Assembly (NCBI GenBank): GCA_013416795.1
Contig: RQSC01000031.1
Location: forward strand, 68,757 to 132,756
Direction: 5' to 3'
Origin: Prasinococcaceae sp. CCMP 1430
Taxonomy: Eukaryota > Prasinodermophyta > Palmophyllophyceae > Prasinococcales > Prasinococcaceae
DNA length: 64,000 bases
Shown here: piece after piece, positions 9,217 to 19,055 of the stretch
Layout of the letters: the number at the start of each line of letters is the position of its first letter
Position numbering within the stretch: the first letter of the stretch is position 1
Notes under the pieces: generated by a model
Seen by the model: only the letters and a program-made list of their open reading frames with translations
What the model was told of the DNA's origin: nothing
Databases searched by the model: none
Program-made: the position numbers and the translations under genes

Positions 9217-11073
9217 TCAGGGTGGCGGTAGACTGAACGGCGGCGTGGCATCGAGCGGCTCGTTGAGCTTGCGGCGCATGAAGGCATAAATGTCGGCGTG
9301 ATTGCGCGCGCTTGCCTCCTGCACGGTGATGAAGGGCCACCGCGCCCACTCCTTCTCGAAGAGCGAAGCGCCACGGGCACCAACGAAGTAGCCGATCAGC
9401 GCGTGCCGCTTGGCGGGCTCGGTCCACACGAAGACTTCCCTACCGATGTGCGCCAGACTGCCGTCGAGCACATCGACGTCCCCGCCGGGCGCGCCATGAT
9501 CGGCGGCGCCGGCGATTCCAATGGCCCCACCGCCAGCCCGCTCCTCGACTGCCATGCGCAAAAAGCCGGCAGCGGGCACCAGCATGAGCGAGTGCACCTG
9601 CAGGCACTCCTTGCAGCGGAAGCGCGTGGAGAAAACGCTCAGGAAGGCCTCCGGGTGCCGCCGCTCCATCTGGACCAGGTAACTGCGCAGGAAGGGGCGC
9701 GGCGCGTGGCTGGGGTAGTAGCCATCGCGCAGCAGCGTGCGCTCGCACTGCTTGCAGCCCGCGCAGCCCGCGCGCACCGCGTAAGCGCGAGCGGTGGGCC
9801 CGCCCTGTGCGCCTTTGAAAAGGCGCTTGGCGACGTGCAGCCAGCTCTCATCCTTGTGCTCATAGCCCGTCATCCATCGCAGGCCGCCAGCACGCGGGAA
9901 AAACACAGGGGGCTCGATGGGGCGCGTGATGAGCATGTCGTCGTTGAGGAATACAAAGGCCTCCGCGAGCCCCGGCACGCGGTGCAGGTAGGCCTCCTTG
10001 GCGTACGCGCTGAAGTATGGCCAGTTGGCAAGCGCCTCGCTCGGGTACATGTCACGAGAGAGCACCACGCGCACGTCTGGCATAGCGGCCACCTCAGCGG
10101 GCACCTCGTCGGCGTAGTCGACAATCACGTGGATGGTGCGCAGGCCCAGCAGGTTTCGCCGCGCGAGTTTCACGCTGAGAGCGAACACATCCATATCGTC
10201 GTCCTCCTCTTTCGCCGTGCCGTTGATGGGCACGTTGCGGACGATCCCATGGTGCTCCTCCGCGAGCGCCGCCGCATAAGCCTCGCGCACGCTCGGCGAC
10301 GATTCGCGGTTGTGGTACGTGTACACGGCATCGTAAGACAGCCAATCGGCCTTGTAGATCGGGTAGGGACAGGGCAGCGAGAGAGCAGGCGAGGGGAAGG
10401 GAGGGGTGGGGTGTGTGTGGGGAGTGTCGTGTGTGAGCGCGAAGACCAGGAGACCGCTCGGCCGCGCACTCGAGCGCCTGGCTGCGATGCGGGCGGTGCA
10501 GGCACCAACAGTGCGTCTCGATGGCCGTGCCCTGACGTTTGCGCCACGTACCTGCTTCTCCGCCGCGAGGGTGACCGGCGGCCCAGCGCTGCACTCAGCC
10601 CGCGCGCCGTACGCGCGGCGCGGCACGCCGTCGATCAACAGCTGTGGCGCACCCACAGCTGCGCCAGCACCTGAGGTGAGGCACGCCAGCACGCCGATGA
10701 CGGCGAGCGCGCCACAGGCGGCACACGCAGCACGCGAGCGCACGTAACGGTCCACGACGCCCTGTGCCGAGGAGAGCGCCGACGCCGCAGGAGCTGCCAG
10801 GGGGGCCGCGCCCCTGCCTGGCTGCGGCGCTGCGGCGGTTGCGCCCTGCAGCGCGGCGGCCGCAGAGGGCGCCGACGCCGCAGCGGACGAGCTGGCCAAG
10901 CTGGCCGTGGGCGACAAGGAGAAGGTGCGTGCGCGTGCGCGTGCGCGGGCGACCGAGCTTGCATCTCTACCACCCCGCCCGCCCTTTCTCTGCTGCTCTC
11001 GCTCACGCACGCACGCGTGCGCGTGCGCACCTGCACACGCCCACACTGGTCGCTTTACCCACGCCCCGCGCAT
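9217..11073 (-). CDS. Stealth-family sugar-phosphate transferase (GNPTAB-like core), two exons
   Basis: Stealth proteins transfer sugar-1-phosphates; animal GlcNAc-1-phosphotransferase alpha/beta is the best known. The conserved regions are readable: a short CR1-like DAVYTYHNRESSP, the CR2 block TIHVIVDYADEVP followed by VVLSRDMYPSEALANWPYFS, EAYLHRVPGLAEAFVFLNDD, then a CR3-like MTGYEHKDESW and later helices. Splicing is inferred at donor GTACGT after EKQ (exon 1 ends 10552) and acceptor ACAAG (exon 2 starts 10350). The intron is 201 nt, a multiple of three and stop-free, so the frame reads through it. YVRSRAACAACGALAVIGVLAC may be a signal anchor, giving a Golgi type II protein. The only upstream ATG (11073) lies inside an intron of the divergent DENR gene, so the 5' end is unresolved and the listed start is only the open-frame limit. 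Confidence 0.75.
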   Translation of the reverse strand: MRGAWVKRPVWACAGAHAHACVREREQQRKGGRGGRDASSVARARARARTFSLSPTASLASSSAAASAPSAAAALQGATAAAPQPGRGAAPLAAPAASALSSAQGVVDRYVRSRAACAACGALAVIGVLACLTSGAGAAVGAPQLLIDGVPRRAYGARAECSAGPPVTLAAEKQVRGANVRARPSRRTVGACTARIAARRSSARPSGLLVFALTHDTPHTHPTPPFPSPALSLPCPYPIYKADWLSYDAVYTYHNRESSPSVREAYAAALAEEHHGIVRNVPINGTAKEEDDDMDVFALSVKLARRNLLGLRTIHVIVDYADEVPAEVAAMPDVRVVLSRDMYPSEALANWPYFSAYAKEAYLHRVPGLAEAFVFLNDDMLITRPIEPPVFFPRAGGLRWMTGYEHKDESWLHVAKRLFKGAQGGPTARAYAVRAGCAGCKQCERTLLRDGYYPSHAPRPFLRSYLVQMERRHPEAFLSVFSTRFRCKECLQVHSLMLVPAAGFLRMAVEERAGGGAIGIAGAADHGAPGGDVDVLDGSLAHIGREVFVWTEPAKRHALIGYFVGARGASLFEKEWARWPFITVQEASARNHADIYAFMRRKLNEPLDATPPFSLPPP

Positions 11074-11531
11074 CCGCGCAGAAGAGCGGCAAGGGCGGCA
11101 AGAAGAAGAAGAAGGAGAAGGAGCTCGTGGTGACCAAGGCCGTGCGCAACAAGCGCAAGTGCATCACGACCGTGACGGGCCTGCACCATTGGAAGGTCAA
11201 GCTGTCGGAAGGTGCGTATTGGGGACGGCCGTGCGCATGCATCTCTCCCCGAGTTACCACCGCCACGCACACGCGCACACATGCCTGCGTGCATTCGCAC
11301 ACGTCTCTGACCCGCGCGCGGGGGCGCTGGCACGCAGCGTCCAAGCTCTTCGGAAAGAAGTTCGCATGCGGCGCGAGCGTCACCAAGAACGCGTCGCAGG
11401 TGGAGGAGATCGACATCCAGGGGGACTGCCTGTACGAGGTCACCGAGCTCATTCTCAAGAAGTACCCCGATGTCGACAAGGACGCCATCTACTGGGTGGA
11501 GGACAAGAAGAAGCGCAAGGCGGACCTCTGA
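10748..11531 (+). CDS. DENR: Density-regulated protein DENR/TMA22 (SUI1 domain), 5' end unresolved
   Basis: DENR acts with MCTS1 on the 40S ribosome in translation re-initiation and tRNA/mRNA release. The C-terminal SUI1 domain is clear: KCITTVTGL, then LSEASKLFGKKFACGASVTK, EIDIQGD and a tail rich in Asp and Lys (YPDVDKDAIYWVED). I read three exons: one ending 10924 (DELAKLAVGDKEK, donor GTGCGT), 11082-11211 (lysine-rich SGKGGKKKKKEKE then the start of SUI1, donor GTGCGT, phase 1) and 11338-11531 (acceptor ACGCAG, TGA 11529). Joining exons 2 and 3 recreates the family motif across the splice. The first exon frame opens at 10748 but has no ATG, and the usual N-terminal Cys-rich zinc-binding part is not seen. 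More 5' exon or an assembly fault is therefore likely. It overlaps the divergent Stealth gene's 5' end. Confidence 0.83.
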
Positions 11532-11715
11532 GGGGGCAGAGCTCTTAAGGGGCCTGCGCGTGCAAAGGAAGGAGCACGCGCGCGCGCGCTCGCTTAACAC
11601 GCCCATGTAGTGTGCGTCCATGCAAGCGCGTGCGCTCGCCGCGTGTGCGTGCGTCTGCATTTCGTGCGTGGATGTGGGCATGCGTGTGTGGAAGCGCACG
11701 AAATCGAGTGGCGCA

Positions 11716-12993
11716 TTACATGTCCGGGCTCTCCGGCCTGTCCGACGTGTCGTAGTCACGCAGCGGGTAGGTCTGTACGCGGCTCGAGTCGGCGTCGGCC
11801 CACATCCAGTCCTTGTCGGCGTGCTTGCGGAAGAAGGCCTCCTCGCTCCACTCCGGCGGCGCCTCACGCGCGTCCTTCTCCACGTCCGCCGGCTCGAACC
11901 ACTTGCCGGCCTCGCGCGAGATGAGCCGCGTGGGCGAGATGAAGAGGTCGGCGTTCTGCGGGTCGAGCAGGAAGGCCTCGGGCGCGTCGTCCCTCCCCAT
12001 CGCCACCACGGTGGAGCCGCTGCCCGACATGAACACGGCGTCGTAGGGCCTCCCCTCCGCCTCGGCCATGCGCGCGAGGTCCTCCTTGATCTGCCTGATG
12101 CGCGGCACGACGTCGAGCGCGGGCGGCTCGAGGTCGTTCACGCAGAGCTCGTCGCTGGCCCCCTCGGTCCGCAGCCGCGCCATGAGCTCCTCCGGGTCGG
12201 CCCCTTGCGGCCGCTCGCCCGGCGCCAGGCCGAGTCCCTTGAAGATGGCGGGCGTGGGGCAGCTCTCTGGGGGCTTGACGAGCAAGAGGGGGGTCGCGAG
12301 GCTGAGCGGGGGCTCCACGTCCTCCACGAGGTCCCCGCGCCCCGTGACGTACGCCGCGCCCGCCGAGAAGAAGAAGGGGCAGTCCGAGCCGATCTCGGCG
12401 GACCACTCCAGCAGCTGCGCCTCGCTCGCGAGCCTGCCGCACATCTCGTTGGCTGCCCAGAGCGCGGTCGCGCCGTTGGCGGAGCCGCCGCCGAGGCCGG
12501 CCCCCGTGGGCACGACCTTGGTGAGGTTTGCGGCGAAGCGCTGCTCCGCGCCGGTCTTCTCGCGGTAGAGCGCGAACGCGCGCAGCACGAGGTTGGTGTC
12601 GTCGGTGGGCACGTCGGGGGTGTTGGCAACGAGCCGGTCCTCGTCGCCGTCGATGGCCATGACCTCGAGCGCGTCGCCGAGCGCGATGGCGTGGAAGAGG
12701 CTCGCGAGGTCGTGGAAGCCGTCCTCGCGCCGCTCTGTCACGCGCAGGAAGAGGTTGATCTTCGAGGGCGAGAAGAGCGCCAGCCGCGCGGGGCCCGACG
12801 CGCCGTGCAGCTGCGCGTGCTCCGCGCGCCACGAGGGCTCGTCCGCGGCGAGCGCCTCCGCCTGCGCGGCGATGTCGCCCGAGTACGTCACGTAGTCGGT
12901 GCCCTTCTTCACGTTGCGCAGCGGGTCGTACGTCGACGGGAACGGCGCGATGGAGCCGCGCTGCAGGCCCGCCGTCTCGCCCGGCCGCGGCAT
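11716..12993 (-). CDS. ispE: 4-diphosphocytidyl-2-C-methyl-D-erythritol kinase
   Basis: This GHMP kinase phosphorylates CDP-methylerythritol in the plastid MEP route to isoprenoids. Its core begins at LFSPSKINLFLRVTERREDG. The ATP-binding glycine motif is VPTGAGLGGGSANGATALWA (residues about 158-177), followed by EIGSDCPFFFSAGAAYVTGRG and the GHMP C-terminal motif MSGSGSTVVAMG. A tail of some 75 residues after that motif is longer than in bacteria. ATG 12993 gives 425 residues, of which about 50 precede the core. ATG 13137 is in frame and would add 48 residues including a hydrophobic ALALALTP stretch, which could be part of a bipartite plastid-targeting signal. A 12-base A run at about 13083-13094 lies between the two candidates. 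Everything further upstream in this open frame, including the part across the N gap, is noise. Confidence 0.92.
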   Translation of the reverse strand: MPRPGETAGLQRGSIAPFPSTYDPLRNVKKGTDYVTYSGDIAAQAEALAADEPSWRAEHAQLHGASGPARLALFSPSKINLFLRVTERREDGFHDLASLFHAIALGDALEVMAIDGDEDRLVANTPDVPTDDTNLVLRAFALYREKTGAEQRFAANLTKVVPTGAGLGGGSANGATALWAANEMCGRLASEAQLLEWSAEIGSDCPFFFSAGAAYVTGRGDLVEDVEPPLSLATPLLLVKPPESCPTPAIFKGLGLAPGERPQGADPEELMARLRTEGASDELCVNDLEPPALDVVPRIRQIKEDLARMAEAEGRPYDAVFMSGSGSTVVAMGRDDAPEAFLLDPQNADLFISPTRLISREAGKWFEPADVEKDAREAPPEWSEEAFFRKHADKDWMWADADSSRVQTYPLRDYDTSDRPESPDM

Positions 12994-13349
12994 GCGCGCG
13001 CCGTGCTCGCGCCCGCCACCAAAGGGAGTCAGCGCGAGCGCGAGCGCTGGCGCGGATCTAACACACGTTTTGCGCCCAAACGAAAAAAAAAAAACGCATG
13101 CGGAATCGCCATCACCCCGGGCGGATCGCGCCCACATGGCGCGCGCGCATGCGTCCGGATCGCACGCGCTGGGACGGCGTTTCGATGACCGGGTCCATCT
13201 GGGGGAGAGCCCACCTTGACCCTGGTAGGTGGGCAGGGTGTGTGAGGATAGACCGGGTATTCTGGGGCCCGGCCCTGGAACGCGTGCGTATATGGCTATA
13301 TGCGCCCCGCCGTTGCCGGCGCCGGGCGCGGTGGAGGGGGTTCCGCAGG

Positions 13350-13562
13350 CGGCGGCGCACACACACACACGCGCTTCACCAACATGCGCACGCGCGCGCG
13401 CGCGCACGCACACGCACACACACACACACACAGGCACACACGGGCACACACAGACTGGCACACAGGCACACACACATGCGCGCACACACACACGCACACA
13501 CACAGGCACACAAACACACACACACACACACACTGCACATAGACACTGAACACACACACGCG
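13350..13562. repeat. CA-rich imperfect microsatellite
   Basis: About 210 bases of CA repeats interrupted by CG, TG and AGGCACA units. It lies upstream of IspE and next to the assembly gap. Like the 1.9-kb repeat it is alternating purine-pyrimidine DNA. The Thr-His and Cys-Val open frames across it are artefacts. Confidence 0.9.
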
Positions 13563-13701
13563 GAGCCGCCAGCCACCCACTGCACAGACGCCATTGCCGC
13601 TGCCGCGCGCTCCGACCGCGCCCGACCGACGCGTGGGGGTGCCGCTTCCCGGGATCGATTCGTGGGCTCGCGGCGCGGGCGCGAGGCGGCGCGCGCGCGG
13701 C

Positions 13702-13749
13702 NNNNNNNNNNNNNNNNNNNNNNNNNNNNNNNNNNNNNNNNNNNNNNNN
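13702..13749. other. Assembly gap (48 N)
   Basis: Forty-eight Ns between the CA repeat and the region upstream of ribosomal protein S13. The true size of the missing DNA is unknown, and a repeat-induced gap is likely given the flanking microsatellite. Confidence 0.99.
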
Positions 13750-14427
13750 AAGGAGGCGGTCGCGCAACTCTTCGACACTGCAATCGCGCCCGCATCGACG
13801 GCGCAGCGGAAACTCTGGTGCGCAGTCTACTCCCGGCAGTTCAGCGAGCGCGCGGGAAAGGACGGCGAGGCGGGGGCGGCAGCGGCGCGGACGGGCAGGC
13901 CCCAGGGGAGGGGGGCCGCCCCGGGCGACCAGCAATGCAGGGGAGGGGCGGAATGGCGATCGGCGGCGCCATGTGGCGACGGGTGCCCACCTGCGGCCGC
14001 AGCCGCCGCCTTCGCCGCCGCGGCCTCCGCGCCGGCGATGAGGGCGTCCTTTTTTGGGCGCGGCGCGCGACGAGCGCGTCTCGGGCTGCGAGGCGGCGCG
14101 CCCCTGGCGCCGCCGCGGGGGCAGGCGAGGGATGCTTCCCTCCCGCGCGCGCCCCCAGGCGCGTGCTTCCGTGCAACGCCCCTCAGACGCGCCGCCCGGG
14201 CACTCCCCTGTCGCGCTCAGCTCCCACCTGCGGCGGGGGTTTGGGGAGGGCCCGCGGCCCGCGGTGCGCGGCGGCTCACTCGCCGCCGTCGCCGCCGCTG
14301 CACCTGGCCGCGATCGAGCGGGCGGCAAGGGTTGCAGACCGCGCGGCGAAACGCGCGTGTGCTTGGGTGGAACCGACCGCGCGCGTGGCGCGGGAGCGCC
14401 TTCCTTGAACCATTGCGCCCCGTCGCC
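13750..14427. other. GC-rich upstream region of plastid S13
   Basis: Nearly 680 bp without a recognisable gene. The frame of S13 stays open through most of it, but the implied peptide is Ala/Arg/Gly-rich with no conserved motif. I treat it as promoter and leader, with the possibility of an unrecognised first exon. Confidence 0.4.
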
Positions 14428-14952
14428 ATGGCTGCCGCGGCTGCAGGCGGGCTGAGGAGGGAGAGCGTGCGCCACATGCCCGCCGTGCTGACCCTCGTGC
14501 GCCGCACGCACGCTCACCCATGCACCCTCTCTGAAAAGGCGGCGCCGCGCCGCGATGTGGCGGTGTGCGCCCGTGTTGCTGGTGTGGACATCCCCAACAA
14601 CAAGCGCGTGGAGGTCGCCCTGACGTACGTGTACGGCGTGGGCCCCACCAAGGCCAAGGACATCCTTGCGGTGACCGGCGTGGAGAACAAGCGCGTGCGT
14701 GAGCTCAGCGAGGACGAGCTGACGCTGCTGCGTAATGAGCTGGCCGACACGGACAAGCACATGCTCGAGGGTGACCTGCGCCGCGTGCGGCTGGGCAACG
14801 TGAAGCGCCTGATCGACACCCAGTGCTACCGCGGCAAGCGCCACCAGAACAACCTGCCCTGCCGCGGCCAGAAGACCAAGACCAACGCCAGGCAGCGCAA
14901 GGGCAAGAAGGTCGCTATCGCGGGCAAGAAGAAGGCGCCCACCGCCCGCTAA
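14428..14952 (+). CDS. rps13: Plastid-type 30S ribosomal protein S13 (uS13c)
   Basis: A component of the head of the small ribosomal subunit, nuclear-encoded and of bacterial type. [65 protein letters not shown] and [13 protein letters not shown] are all present. The tail [10 protein letters not shown] resembles plant plastid S13 rather than mitochondrial S13. ATG 14428 (context GCCATGG) gives 174 residues, with about 50 before the conserved core. That leader (two basic stretches, few acids) fits an organelle-targeting peptide, though a hydrophobic ER signal as expected for some secondary plastids is not obvious. The stop is TAA at 14950. The cytosolic homologue S18 differs in sequence, so I favour the plastid. 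Confidence 0.9.
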   Translation: MAAAAAGGLRRESVRHMPAVLTLVRRTHAHPCTLSEKAAPRRDVAVCARVAGVDIPNNKRVEVALTYVYGVGPTKAKDILAVTGVENKRVRELSEDELTLLRNELADTDKHMLEGDLRRVRLGNVKRLIDTQCYRGKRHQNNLPCRGQKTKTNARQRKGKKVAIAGKKKAPTAR

Positions 14953-15478
14953 TTGCGGAGCGCGCGCGAGAGTAACATAGGAGTCTTGCTGAATTATTGA
15001 GCTGAGCCGGCCGGCACAAGTCCGGTGCAGGCGCCGGCACGGGGCCGCTCTGTCGTCGCCGCGCGGGCGGCCCTCTCGAGCGCGGCGGCGGGCACCTGGC
15101 GTGGGTCCTCGCCGGGGAGGAAGCCGCACCCTCGCACACACGTGTGTGCGCGTGCGCCCCGCCGAGGCGCACGCGCGCTCGGTGCACCCCCCGGTCCCGA
15201 GACGCTCGTCCGCTCCGTGCGCCCATCTCTCGGAAAGCTATTTCAGCTTCGCACGCATTTTTTAGTTCGCCGCGAACGGATCATTTCCCGCACATCGCTT
15301 CGAATGCGCGTCGAAATCCGTACCGCGGAAAATTCCGTGTTTGCTGGGGCGCGTTCCCCCACCGGCGGCGGGCTCGGCCGCGCGCGTTCGAACCGCGCCG
15401 GCCCGTTGACTGCCCGTTGCGCGCCTACGCCCCCGGCGGGCAGCCGCGCGGCGCCGCGCCGACGCCCCCGGCAGCAGC

Positions 15479-15692
15479 GGAGGGTGTGCGTGTGGGTGTG
15501 GGTGTGGGTGTGGGCGCGGGTACGGGTATGGGTGTGGCGGGTATGGGGAGGGGGCATCCTGAGTGCCGCACGGGCGTCTGCAGGAGGAGAAGAGCGGCGG
15601 CGGCACATCGCGCGGTGCTGGCGCTCGTCGCCACGCGGCAAGCAAGGACCCCTTTCTTGCCCTTGTCCCCCACCCCCCCCCCCCCCCCCCCC
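15479..15692. repeat. GTGTGG tandem repeat and poly-C run
   Basis: At about 15482-15540 the sequence repeats GTGTGG/GTGGGT units. At about 15669-15692 there is a run of roughly 20 C residues interrupted once near its start. Both lie within the 270 bp upstream of the ARMC9 start codon. The poly-C length is likely to be unreliable in a draft assembly. Confidence 0.8.
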
Positions 15693-15755
15693 TTCCCTTG
15701 TCGTGTCAGGGAGGAAACGCGCACGCGTGGTGTGGACGCGCGCGACGCGCGCGTG

Positions 15756-18742
15756 ATGTCGGCCGCGGAGATGGCCGCGCTCGGCCTCGGGGCGGGCGCC
15801 GAGGCTGGGCAGGGCAACGCCGGGCGAGCTGGACTCGCGCTGCGCAGCCGCGAGGAGGCCGCGAATGACCTCGGCGCAGCAGTCGCCGAGTGGTTGCAGT
15901 TCCACGACCTCGGCGACACGCTCAAAGCGCTCGATGAGGAGGTACGCCGAAAGCCGCTCGAGCACAGCGTAGTGAACCTCGGCGGGGCGCGCGGCGCTGG
16001 CTATGGCGACGTCGAGCGCGAGTCGCTGCTCGCCGCGCTCACGGTGGCCTTCGACGAGGGCCGCTGCGGGCAATTCTTCTCGCTGTGGGCGCGCGGAGTG
16101 CCAGCGCACGTGCGCCATCAGAGCCTCGATGCGCACCGGGCCGAGTTCTACCTACGAGTGTACTTCGCGGTCTACCCGAGCCATCCGGCCGTGCCCGCGG
16201 ACAAGCGCGCCGCCGTCTCGGCGGACGGCGCGATGGGAACGCTCAGGGAGTGGCTCGCCACCACCGGTGCGCACCTCGCAAAGACGTCCGAATTCGTGCC
16301 GTACTACGCGCTACCGTACGTGCCCGACGCGGCGTCCCACCCGGCATTCGCGCGCGTGTTTGAGCCGGCCTTTCCTTCGACGGTGCGCCAGATGGCGTTG
16401 GACTTCTTCGCGGCCGCGCCGCTTGTGCTCTCGGCTCCCAAACTCTACGCGTACTACTCGGCATACTTTGGGCTGGGCCAGGGGGGCGGCGCCGCCGGCC
16501 GACCGGCGAGTGCGACCAACGGCGGGAAGCGACATACTGCCGCAGCCGCTGCCACTGCGCGCCCTGGCACCGCCTTTCTGGAGGGCCGCGAGGGGCTGGA
16601 GGCGTACGCCCCGACAGACGCGGACATCCGCAGCAGCATCCGCCAGGTCGCGCGAGAGGAAGGCATCGATCCCGCGCTCGTGGACGGACACGATGCCGGC
16701 GGCTCGCAGAAGCAAGCCAGCGCCCGCGCGGACCCGCACGCCCACATGAGACTGAGAACTCGCACGCACGAGGACCGCTCGAGGCCGTCCACCTCGACGC
16801 ACCGCGGCGCACCGTCCGATGAGGGTGCGGCAGCGATGGCAGGCGCGCCCGAGGCGACGCTGCGGCGCTCGATGCCGCGCGCACTCGGCGCCGAGATGGA
16901 AGGCGCTGCGGAAGCACAGCATCATCAGCACGAGGTATCGCTCGGCGCGCAGCTTCAGGCCGAACTGCAACGGCAGACGCCCGGGCAGGCGACCGCGTCG
17001 TTCGGGGCCATGAGCGCGCAGCAGCAGAGCGAAGCGGTCGTCGACTGTGACGCGACGCGGAAGACGCTGGGGGAGGGCTCAGCAAGGGACGCGTGCGACG
17101 TGCTGCAGGCGTTGCGACTCCGCATAGCACGCGCCCCGCCCGGACGCGCGCGTGCGCGCGCTGCGCTTCCGCTCGCCCTGGGCGACGCGCTGGGCGTCCT
17201 CACAGGCGCCTTCTCGCGCGTGGCGGTCGAGCTGCGCTCGCCGGCCGCCTCCGAGCAGCTCGCGCGCCTCGCAGACCTGCTCGCGGGCGACCCCCAGTGG
17301 CGCGCGCTCCTGGCCGATGCGTCTGACGACGCCGCGACGTGTGCACTCGCATCGTTGGCTATGGGCGATGCCACATCGCTGGACTTCGCCGTCACGGATG
17401 CCACGCGCGCGCACGCTCTCTCGGCACTGCAGCGTGCGACGCTCTCGCCGCGCGTGGCCTCGGCCGCCGCGCGTGCGGGCGTCGTGCCCTGGACCGCGAG
17501 CATGCTGCAGAAGCTTGACGCGTCGGATTCTCCTATGGCTGCGCGCTCACTCGAGTACGCCGCATCGCTGCTGATGAACGTGTCGCTCCGCGCCGAGGGC
17601 AGGCGCGCAGCCGCCGACGCGCAGGCCGCTGGAGCGGACGTGCTGGGCGCGCTTGTCGACCACCTCGAGAGCGAGTCTCGCGCGGTGCGCGCGTACGTGA
17701 ACGGCGCGCTGTACTCGGCGCTCCGGGCACGCGGGGTCCGTGGGGCGGCGCGCGACATAGGGCTCGGCGAGGTGCTGGCGCTGGTGGCGCAACGGTCAGA
17801 CGATGTCTTTGCAGCGCAGGTGCGCTGCATTGCGCTGCGACTGGAGCGGTACGAGGTGGAAGACGCTGAGCACGAAGGTGACGGCGACGTCGGGGAGGAT
17901 GACGACGACGATGAGGATGACAACGCTGACTACCTGGTGGAGGCAGAGCTAGCGTCTGAGGATGGCGAGGAGGGCGCGAGCGTGGAGGTGCGTGCGCACA
18001 CGCGGTCATTGCACGAGGCTTGCGGACCTTTGCGTGCCCCGTCGCGCATGCATACACCTGACACTGCCTGTGTTCTCGCGCACAAACACAGGCGGAAGTC
18101 GACGTAACGGGAGCGGAGCCCGAAGGGCTTGTCGGCGAGGCGCTGCTCGCCGCGCGCTTCCGCGCGCGCACACCCGCGCGCACTGAGATGGAGGGAGTCA
18201 TGGCGCCACTGCTGCCGCCTGAGGCGCTCGCCGAGGGCCTCGATCCAGTTTCTGCCATCCTTGCATCTCTCGATAGGCGGCTGACTTCGGGAGAAGCGCA
18301 CGAGGGCGGCGCTGGCGGTGTGAGCGCAACGAACGGCTCCAACCTCGCGAGCGGTGGCGTACGACCGCTGTCAGACACGCAAATTCGCGCCTCGGTGGAT
18401 CATGCGCTGGCCGCGGCGAGGGCGGCGGCGCCGCTGGCGAGGCCGGTGACGCCCGCGGGCAGGCACACGCCCGTGCGATCGACAAGGCGGTGGAGTGTAG
18501 AACGCGGCACCTTGGTGGACACACCGTACCTCCGCACTCCGGCGCCCGAGACCAGTGGGCCCCTATTCTCTCCGTCGACGGGAGGGTACGGCGCCGCTCC
18601 CTCGCCCATCGAGTCGCTGGCGATGTCGGACATCAAGTCGCAAGGCCCTCCGCCGAAGCCTGTGAACATCCCGGAGGGCGCCAGGACGGGCGAGCTCGAG
18701 GCCTTCGCGCCGAAGAGCCGCGTCCCGCGCACCCCAGCCTGA
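15756..18742 (+). CDS. ARMC9: ARMC9 homologue (LisH domain, armadillo-like), two exons
   Basis: ARMC9 is a basal-body and cilium protein linked to Joubert syndrome in humans. The N-terminus holds a LisH-type helix pair (residues about 33-67, AAVAEWLQFHDLGDTLKALD). The conserved block FDEGRCGQFFSLW, AEFYLRVYFAVYPSHPA, KTSEFVPYYALPYVPD and HPAFARVFEPAF matches ARMC9. A low-complexity Gly/Ala/His stretch follows, then helical armadillo-like repeats (about residues 440-700) and an acidic run EDDDDDEDDNADYL. Exon 1 ends at 17987 (donor GTGCGT, phase 0), the intron is 104 nt, and exon 2 starts at 18092 after ACACAG. That gives 960 residues. The last exon is Pro/Ser/Thr-rich. ATG 15756 is the first Met before the LisH region. 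Its presence argues that the organism builds a flagellum. Confidence 0.83.
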
Positions 18743-18917
18743 CGTGCGGCGCGCGCGGGGGCTGGCAACAGACTGAAACTGGCGGTCTTAAGAAAGCCAT
18801 GACGTACAGTACAGCTCGCGACCTGTTGTCCACGGTGGTTACGTGCATGTCGGGCAGCCGGGGCAGTTCCATCCGTCTAGCCTAAGCCAAAATGCCCGAC
18901 CCTGAGTAGTCACTACT

Positions 18918-18953
18918 GTAGGGTTAGGGTTTCAGAGTTAGGGTTAGGGTTCG
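18918..18953 (+). repeat. Interstitial telomere-like repeats
   Basis: Four GGGTTA/GGGTTT-type units in two blocks separated by CAGAG. It lies between the 3' end of ARMC9 and the 5' end of PurU. It is too short to be a telomere. It could be a scar of repair at a double-strand break or a telobox-like promoter element. Confidence 0.75.
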
Positions 18954-18975
18954 TTTCTTGAGAGTTGTCGATTGT

Positions 18976-19055
18976 CCTCGTCCGGCGCGCTCGCCATGTC
19001 AGCGCGGCGGCGGCGGTTGGCGGCTGCGCTGACATGGCGAGCGCGCCGGACGAGG
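18976..19055. repeat. Perfect 30-bp inverted repeat with 20-nt loop
   Basis: The left arm 18976-19005 and right arm 19026-19055 are exact reverse complements, separated by a G-rich 20-nt loop. The right arm contains the likely PurU start codon (19034) and its first codons, so the left arm holds the same codons in antisense. Transcription through both arms would give a very stable hairpin. Confidence 0.95.

Noticed and set aside
10764-11531. First taken as ribosomal protein L22e because of the basic, Lys-rich middle and acidic tail
   Set aside because: After splicing out the two introns the sequence reads LSEASKLFGKKFACGASVTK, which is the SUI1 domain of DENR, not L22e.
11716-15141. A 1141-codon open frame on the minus strand spanning the IspE gene and the N gap
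   Set aside because: Only the part up to about 12993 (or 13137) is IspE. The rest is CA-repeat translation, Ns and Arg/Ala-rich noise, and it runs opposite plastid S13.
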